Assembly (NCBI GenBank): GCA_947074225.1
Contig: CAMTOX010000031.1
Coordinates: 1 to 10,827, forward strand
DNA length: 10,827 nt
Direction: 5' to 3'
Source of the DNA: an uncultured bacterium
Lineage (GTDB): Bacteria; Bacteroidota; Bacteroidia; Bacteroidales; Paludibacteraceae
Each line of letters opens with the position of its first letter. The stretch's first letter is position 1. The notes beneath the pieces are model-generated. The model worked only from the letters and a program-made list of their open reading frames with translations. It ran no database searches and was not told the DNA's origin. Positions 6,903 through 10,827 of the stretch are shown one piece after another. The translations under genes were made by a program, and so were the position numbers.

Positions 6903-7637
6903 TTATGAGAGTCTCTTTAGAATCTCTTCGTAGGCCTCGCCTACTCTTCCTAAGTCGCGACGGAATCGGTCTTTATCCAACCTTTCCAATGTTTCGCTAT
7001 CCCAAAGACGGCAGGTGTCTGGGCTCAACTCATCGGCAAGTATTAACGAGCCATCGTCAAGACGTCCAAATTCTACTTTAAAGTCGACTAAAGTAATGCC
7101 CAAATTGGCGAACAAATTTATCAATATTTCATTGATAAGACGTAACATCTCCATAGCTTCTGTGAGTTCCAGAAAGGTGCTTAAACCTAAAGCTACAGCG
7201 TGCGACTCATTGATAACAGGGTCGCCCAAGCGGTCGTTCTTGTAACAAATCTCGTAAATAGGCACTGAAAGGACATGTCCCTCATCTAATCCTAAACGAC
7301 GTGCCATTGATCCGGCAGCAATGTTACGAGCTATAAACTCTAATGGGATTACATTTTTGCGACGGCATAACTGCTCCCTATCGTTCAACTGCTGAACAAA
7401 ATGTGTCTTAACACCTGCCTGTTCTAACTTTTGATAGACAATAGAAGATATTTTATTGTTTAATATTCCTTTGTTCTCAATCTGTGCTCTTTTAATTCCA
7501 TTATAGGCCGTAGCATCGTCTTTGTAACGAATAATTACTAAGTCGGGATCGTTAGTGGTATAGATTTGCTTGGCTTTACCCTCGTAAATCTTCTCTGCCA
7601 CCTGCCACTGACCTGCTTCTGTATTATTTAATTCCAT
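6903..7637 (-). CDS. purC: SAICAR synthetase PurC, short (Bacillota-type) form
   Basis: This gene encodes a second, non-identical enzyme for the same step (CAIR + Asp + ATP to SAICAR). At 244 residues it is the compact class. Motifs are YEGKAKQIY (18-26), RYKDDATAYNG (37-47), IENKGILNNKIS (53-64), VIPLEFIARNIAAGS (96-110, signature 1), LVDFKVEFG (183-191, signature 2) and DELSPDTCR (202-210). Nothing essential looks lost, so it is not an obvious pseudogene. Wording such as AQIENKG.LNNKIS and HFVQQLNDREQ is that of the Bacillus/Clostridium enzyme. The N terminus is some 8 residues longer than usual; no later Met could serve as a start. It differs strongly in length and sequence from the long purC just downstream, so the pair is not a recent tandem duplication. 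It lies 68 bases after purL. Confidence 0.95.
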   Translation of the reverse strand: MELNNTEAGQWQVAEKIYEGKAKQIYTTNDPDLVIIRYKDDATAYNGIKRAQIENKGILNNKISSIVYQKLEQAGVKTHFVQQLNDREQLCRRKNVIPLEFIARNIAAGSMARRLGLDEGHVLSVPIYEICYKNDRLGDPVINESHAVALGLSTFLELTEAMEMLRLINEILINLFANLGITLVDFKVEFGRLDDGSLILADELSPDTCRLWDSETLERLDKDRFRRDLGRVGEAYEEILKRLS

Positions 7638-7669
7638 GTTTTGATTTAAATATATATCCTCTAAAAAGT

Positions 7670-7698
7670 CATAGGAGATATGTGTTATACCTCCTATG
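7670..7698 (-). other. purL-purC intergenic hairpin
   Basis: CATAGGAG at 7670-7677 is the exact complement of CTCCTATG at 7691-7698. Inside it, after one mismatch, three more pairs and a G-T wobble can form around a 3-base loop. It starts 7 bases after the purL stop codon. On the minus strand it is followed by ACTTTTTAG, a short T run, so this one could act as a weak terminator or attenuator as well as a processing or stability element. The purC ATG is 32 bases further on. Confidence 0.55.
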
Positions 7699-7705
7699 AA
7701 ACTTA

Positions 7706-10700
7706 TTATGCTTTTCTAAAATAGTTCACTGCATTATCAAATAGCGACTGCTGTTTCTCGCCATAGATATTTTTGAAAAGATCTTTGCCATAACGTTCAG
7801 TATGTCCCATCTTACCCAATATTTGTCCGTTGGCACTTACAATACCTTCAATAGCATAGCATGAGCCATTAGGGTTGAAAGGAGCAGAAGTGGTAATCTC
7901 GCCATTTTGGTCTACATATTGGAATGCTACTTGACCATTTTGGAACAACTCTTTTGCCATCTCTTGCGACACCACGAACTTACCTTCACCATGACTCACT
8001 GCAATAACGTGCTTATCGCCCACCTTGAAGCTAGACAACCATGGAGAGTTTGTGGTAGAGATGCAAGTGGTTACCATTTGCGAGATGTGACGGTTAATGT
8101 CGTTACGGAACAAAGTTGGCGACTCTTTAGTAACACTTCCTAATTTACCATAAGGTAGCAAACCTGATTTTACCAATGCTTGGAAGCCATTACAGATACC
8201 TAAAATTAATCCGCCACGGTCTATTAACTTATGAACCTGTTCGGCCACAGCTTTATTGTTCAATACACTGGCAATGAATTTACCGCTACCATCTGGCTCA
8301 TCTCCTGCCGAGAATCCACCGCTCAACACCAAGATTTGACACTCGGCAATGCGATTGCACATCTCTTTAATAGAGTCAAAAATAGCTTCACTGGTAATGT
8401 TACGGAACACACTAGTTGTTACTTGAGCACCTGCCTTGCGGAATGCTTTAGCAGTGTCGTAGTCGCAATTGGTGCCAGGGAACACAGGTAAGTAGGCAAT
8501 TGGTTGCTCAATAGGTGCCCCCGGATATTCAAACTTACGCTGTTCTGCAACAATAGGCTTCAAAGTTTCACCGGCATTACCCTTATCAGGATATACTGTT
8601 GCAAAACGCTCTGTATTTGCTTTATAAAGTTCCTCAATGCTCATATGTGCATCGTCAATGACAATATGTGCCTCTTCAGAAGTATGACCTAAAAGAATTG
8701 CATATTTACAATCTAGTGGTTGCGTAGACTCTACTACTATAGAACCGTAGTTGTAGTTAAACAACTCATCGCGCTCCACCTTTACTTTTGCTCCGATACG
8801 GTTACCAAAAGACATCTTACTAATTGCCTCGCCAATACCACCAAAGCCAACGGCATATCCAGAAACAATGTTCTTAGCTTCAATACTATCGCTAACGAAG
8901 TTAAAAATATCTACCAATTGCTCACAATCGGGCATATAGTTAGCTAAAGGGGTATGCTTAAGTAAATAGATATAGTTTCCAGCTTTCTTAAAGTCGGTAC
9001 TGATTACATTAGCAGCATTTACGGTAGTGATACCAAAAGCCATAAGCATTGGAGGCACATCAATATCGTGGAAAGTACCACTCATAGAGTCTTTACCACC
9101 TATTGATGGAAGCTTTAAAGCCTCTTGTATCTTCAATGCGCCAAGCAATGCGCTGAAAGGTTTTCCCCAAGAATGGGCATCGGTCATACGTTCAAAATAC
9201 TCTTGGTATGAGAAACGCATATGTTCAAAGCGTCCACCTGCTGCCACAACTTTAGAGCACGCCTCAATAATTGCATAGGCCGCTCCATGATAAGGGCTCC
9301 AAGTGGTGATGAATGGGTTATAACCATAGGCCATCATTGAAGCGGTATTTGTATCGGCATTCAATACAGGTAACTTCTGTACACTTACTTGTGTTTCACT
9401 ATCTTGATTTAACCCACCGAAAGGCATCAACACTGTCGATGCACCAATGGTAGCGTCAAACATCTCTATTAATCCTTTTTGAGAGACAACATTATCGTCC
9501 TCAAGGTTATGTTTCATGCGTTCTGCTATGTCGGCTCCCTTCACTTCACGTTTCATCGGGTTAACATTGCTTACCGCTTGTACATCTACATCGGCATAGT
9601 GAGGTGCGCCGGCACTATCAATAAAGTCACGAGTAAGGTCTACTACCATCTCATCTTTATAGAACATACGCATACGGCGTTTATCTGTTACGTCGGCCAC
9701 ATGTACCACTTCAATATTCTCTTGAGCACAATAGTTCATAAAGGCTTCTTTGTCTTTTGCCTCTACTACTACCGACATGCGCTCTTGCGACTCACTAATT
9801 GCTAGTTCTGTGGCGTTTAATCCACTATATTTTGTTAGTACACGGTCCAAATAGATATCTAATCCATCGGTCAATTCACCAATAGCCACACTTACTCCTC
9901 CAGCACCAAAGTCGTTCGATTTCTTCACCAGGCGTGTCACTTCCGGACGACGGAACAAGCGCTCAAGTTTACGTTCTTCAGGCGCATTACCTTTCTGAAC
10001 TTCACTTCCGCAAGTCTCTAACGACTCTGTAGTATGTTCTTTTGAAGAGCCTGTAGCCCCACCAACACCATCACGACCGGTACGTCCGCCAAACATAAGC
10101 ACAACATCGCCAGGTATTGGCGACTCACGACGAACATCTTCAGCCTTTACAGCACCTACTACAGCACCTACTTCTAAACGTTTTGCAACATAATTAGGGT
10201 GATATAATTCGCGAACATGAGTTGTTGCTAAACCTATTTGGTTACCATAGCTTGAGTAGCCATGTGCAGCTTTAGTAGAGATAACACGTTGTGGTAACTT
10301 TCCAGGCATAGTTTCCGACACAGGAAGGTAAATATTTCCAGCACCTGTTACACGCATAGCTTGATATACGTAACTACGACCAGATAATGGGTCGCGAATA
10401 GCACCGCCTAAACACGTTGAAGCACCACCAAAAGGTTCTATCTCTGTTGGGTGGTTATGAGTTTCGTTCTTAAACTGTAACAACCAACGCTCTGTTTCAC
10501 CATCTACGTCTACATCTACATAGATACTGCAGGCGTTATTCTCTTCACTCACCTCCATATCATTTAAGAAGCCCTCTTTCTTCAAATAGCGAGCTCCAAT
10601 AGTAGCCATATCCATTAAGCAGATATCTTTATCTTCACGTCCTAATGCTTGGCGCATGTGGTAATAAAGATCCAAACTCTCTTGCATTTCGCTCTTCATA

Positions 10701-10827
10701 AATGACTCATCAATAGTGATATTCTTAATGACAGAGGTAAAAGTGGTGTGACGGCAGTGGTCACTCCAATAGGTATCTAAAATACGCAACTCTGTTTCAC
10801 GAGGGTCACGTCCTTCATTCTTAAAAT
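7706..10827 (-). CDS. purL: phosphoribosylformylglycinamidine synthase PurL, large single-chain form (5' end missing)
   Basis: PurL converts FGAR, glutamine and ATP to FGAM, step 4. The frame is open to the right edge; 1039 residues are visible (numbered from the codon at 10823-10825) of an expected 1200-1250, so the N-terminal PurS-like part is outside. The TTG at 10787-10789 is an internal Leu, not a start: upstream codons read FKNEGRDPRETE, continuing the conserved block to DTYWSDHCRHTTF. Visible are KNETHNHPTEIEPFGGAS (about 119-136), GGRTGRDG (246-253), NDFGAGGVSVAIGELTDG and GGKDSMSG, the synthetase motifs. From about residue 795 comes a fused glutaminase domain: FPGTNCDYDT, LSGGFSAGDEPDGSGKF, the nucleophile Cys878 in GICNGFQ, and His1008/Glu1010 in GHTERYG. 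WSDHCRHTTF marks the Clostridium-type large PurL, whereas E. coli and Bacteroides have NSEHCRHK. As glutaminase and synthetase are one chain, separate purQ and purS are not needed. Confidence 0.97.
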   Translation of the reverse strand, partial: FKNEGRDPRETELRILDTYWSDHCRHTTFTSVIKNITIDESFMKSEMQESLDLYYHMRQALGREDKDICLMDMATIGARYLKKEGFLNDMEVSEENNACSIYVDVDVDGETERWLLQFKNETHNHPTEIEPFGGASTCLGGAIRDPLSGRSYVYQAMRVTGAGNIYLPVSETMPGKLPQRVISTKAAHGYSSYGNQIGLATTHVRELYHPNYVAKRLEVGAVVGAVKAEDVRRESPIPGDVVLMFGGRTGRDGVGGATGSSKEHTTESLETCGSEVQKGNAPEERKLERLFRRPEVTRLVKKSNDFGAGGVSVAIGELTDGLDIYLDRVLTKYSGLNATELAISESQERMSVVVEAKDKEAFMNYCAQENIEVVHVADVTDKRRMRMFYKDEMVVDLTRDFIDSAGAPHYADVDVQAVSNVNPMKREVKGADIAERMKHNLEDDNVVSQKGLIEMFDATIGASTVLMPFGGLNQDSETQVSVQKLPVLNADTNTASMMAYGYNPFITTWSPYHGAAYAIIEACSKVVAAGGRFEHMRFSYQEYFERMTDAHSWGKPFSALLGALKIQEALKLPSIGGKDSMSGTFHDIDVPPMLMAFGITTVNAANVISTDFKKAGNYIYLLKHTPLANYMPDCEQLVDIFNFVSDSIEAKNIVSGYAVGFGGIGEAISKMSFGNRIGAKVKVERDELFNYNYGSIVVESTQPLDCKYAILLGHTSEEAHIVIDDAHMSIEELYKANTERFATVYPDKGNAGETLKPIVAEQRKFEYPGAPIEQPIAYLPVFPGTNCDYDTAKAFRKAGAQVTTSVFRNITSEAIFDSIKEMCNRIAECQILVLSGGFSAGDEPDGSGKFIASVLNNKAVAEQVHKLIDRGGLILGICNGFQALVKSGLLPYGKLGSVTKESPTLFRNDINRHISQMVTTCISTTNSPWLSSFKVGDKHVIAVSHGEGKFVVSQEMAKELFQNGQVAFQYVDQNGEITTSAPFNPNGSCYAIEGIVSANGQILGKMGHTERYGKDLFKNIYGEKQQSLFDNAVNYFRKA

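Noticed and set aside
6903..7637. The short purC as a decaying duplicate
   Set aside because: Full-length frame, both signature motifs and all expected active-site segments are intact, and it differs too much from the long copy to be a recent duplicate.
7638..7705. A purine riboswitch upstream of purC
   Set aside because: The gap is only 68 bases and holds one simple hairpin, with no three-way junction or conserved purine-aptamer core.
10787..10789. TTG as the start of PurL
   Set aside because: The same frame continues upstream to the window edge with conserved PurL residues, so this codon is an internal Leu and the gene is cut by the edge.
1..10827. Mobile elements, CRISPR, phage or defence genes
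   Set aside because: No transposase, integrase, terminal inverted repeats, spaced direct repeats or defence-type domains were seen; the content is metabolic apart from one exported repeat protein.

Overview
The window is almost entirely a de novo purine biosynthesis operon on the minus strand. It encodes six different enzymes in seven intact or edge-cut genes, read right to left as purL (cut by the right edge), a short purC, a long purC, purF, purM, purN and purH. It ends in a strong intrinsic terminator at 1093-1124. Together these enzymes catalyse steps 1 (PurF), 3 (PurN), 4 (PurL), 5 (PurM), 8 (PurC) and 9-10 (PurH) of the path from PRPP to IMP. PurD, PurE/PurK and PurB, needed to complete the path, are not in the window. 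The promoter and any PurR box or purine riboswitch would lie beyond the right edge.

The left end (1-1092) is different. It holds a possible 13-codon tail of an upstream plus-strand gene, a long AT-rich hairpin (54-106), an intergenic stretch, and one plus-strand gene (241-1056). That gene encodes an exported protein built from about eight tandem 26-27-residue repeats, of unknown function. It converges on the pur operon terminator.

The host looks like a member of the Bacteroidota (order Bacteroidales). None of the pur genes has a Shine-Dalgarno sequence at normal spacing; the leaders are A/T-rich. The exported repeat protein has a signal peptide ending in LLAQ, and the 315-residue PurC is the form I associate with Bacteroides and relatives. 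The other pur proteins instead resemble the Bacillota (Bacillus/Clostridium) versions: a 343-residue PurM, a PurF with an N-terminal Cys and four Fe-S cysteines, a 244-residue PurC, a PurN and PurH close to those of Bacillus subtilis, and a Clostridium-type large PurL. The F-M-N-H order is also the classical Gram-positive one. My reading is that a Bacillota-type pur operon was acquired by a Bacteroidales lineage and fully adapted to its translation signals, and that the resident-type purC sits inside it next to the incoming purC. This rests on remembered family features and needs phylogeny.

A second pattern is structural. Every other intergenic gap of the operon (purL/purC, purC/purF, purM/purN) holds a hairpin starting 7-13 nt after the upstream stop codon, while the intervening gaps hold none that I can see. 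This divides the transcript into purL, purC-purC, purF-purM and purN-purH segments, the last closed by the terminator. No mobile element, tRNA, rRNA or CRISPR array was seen.
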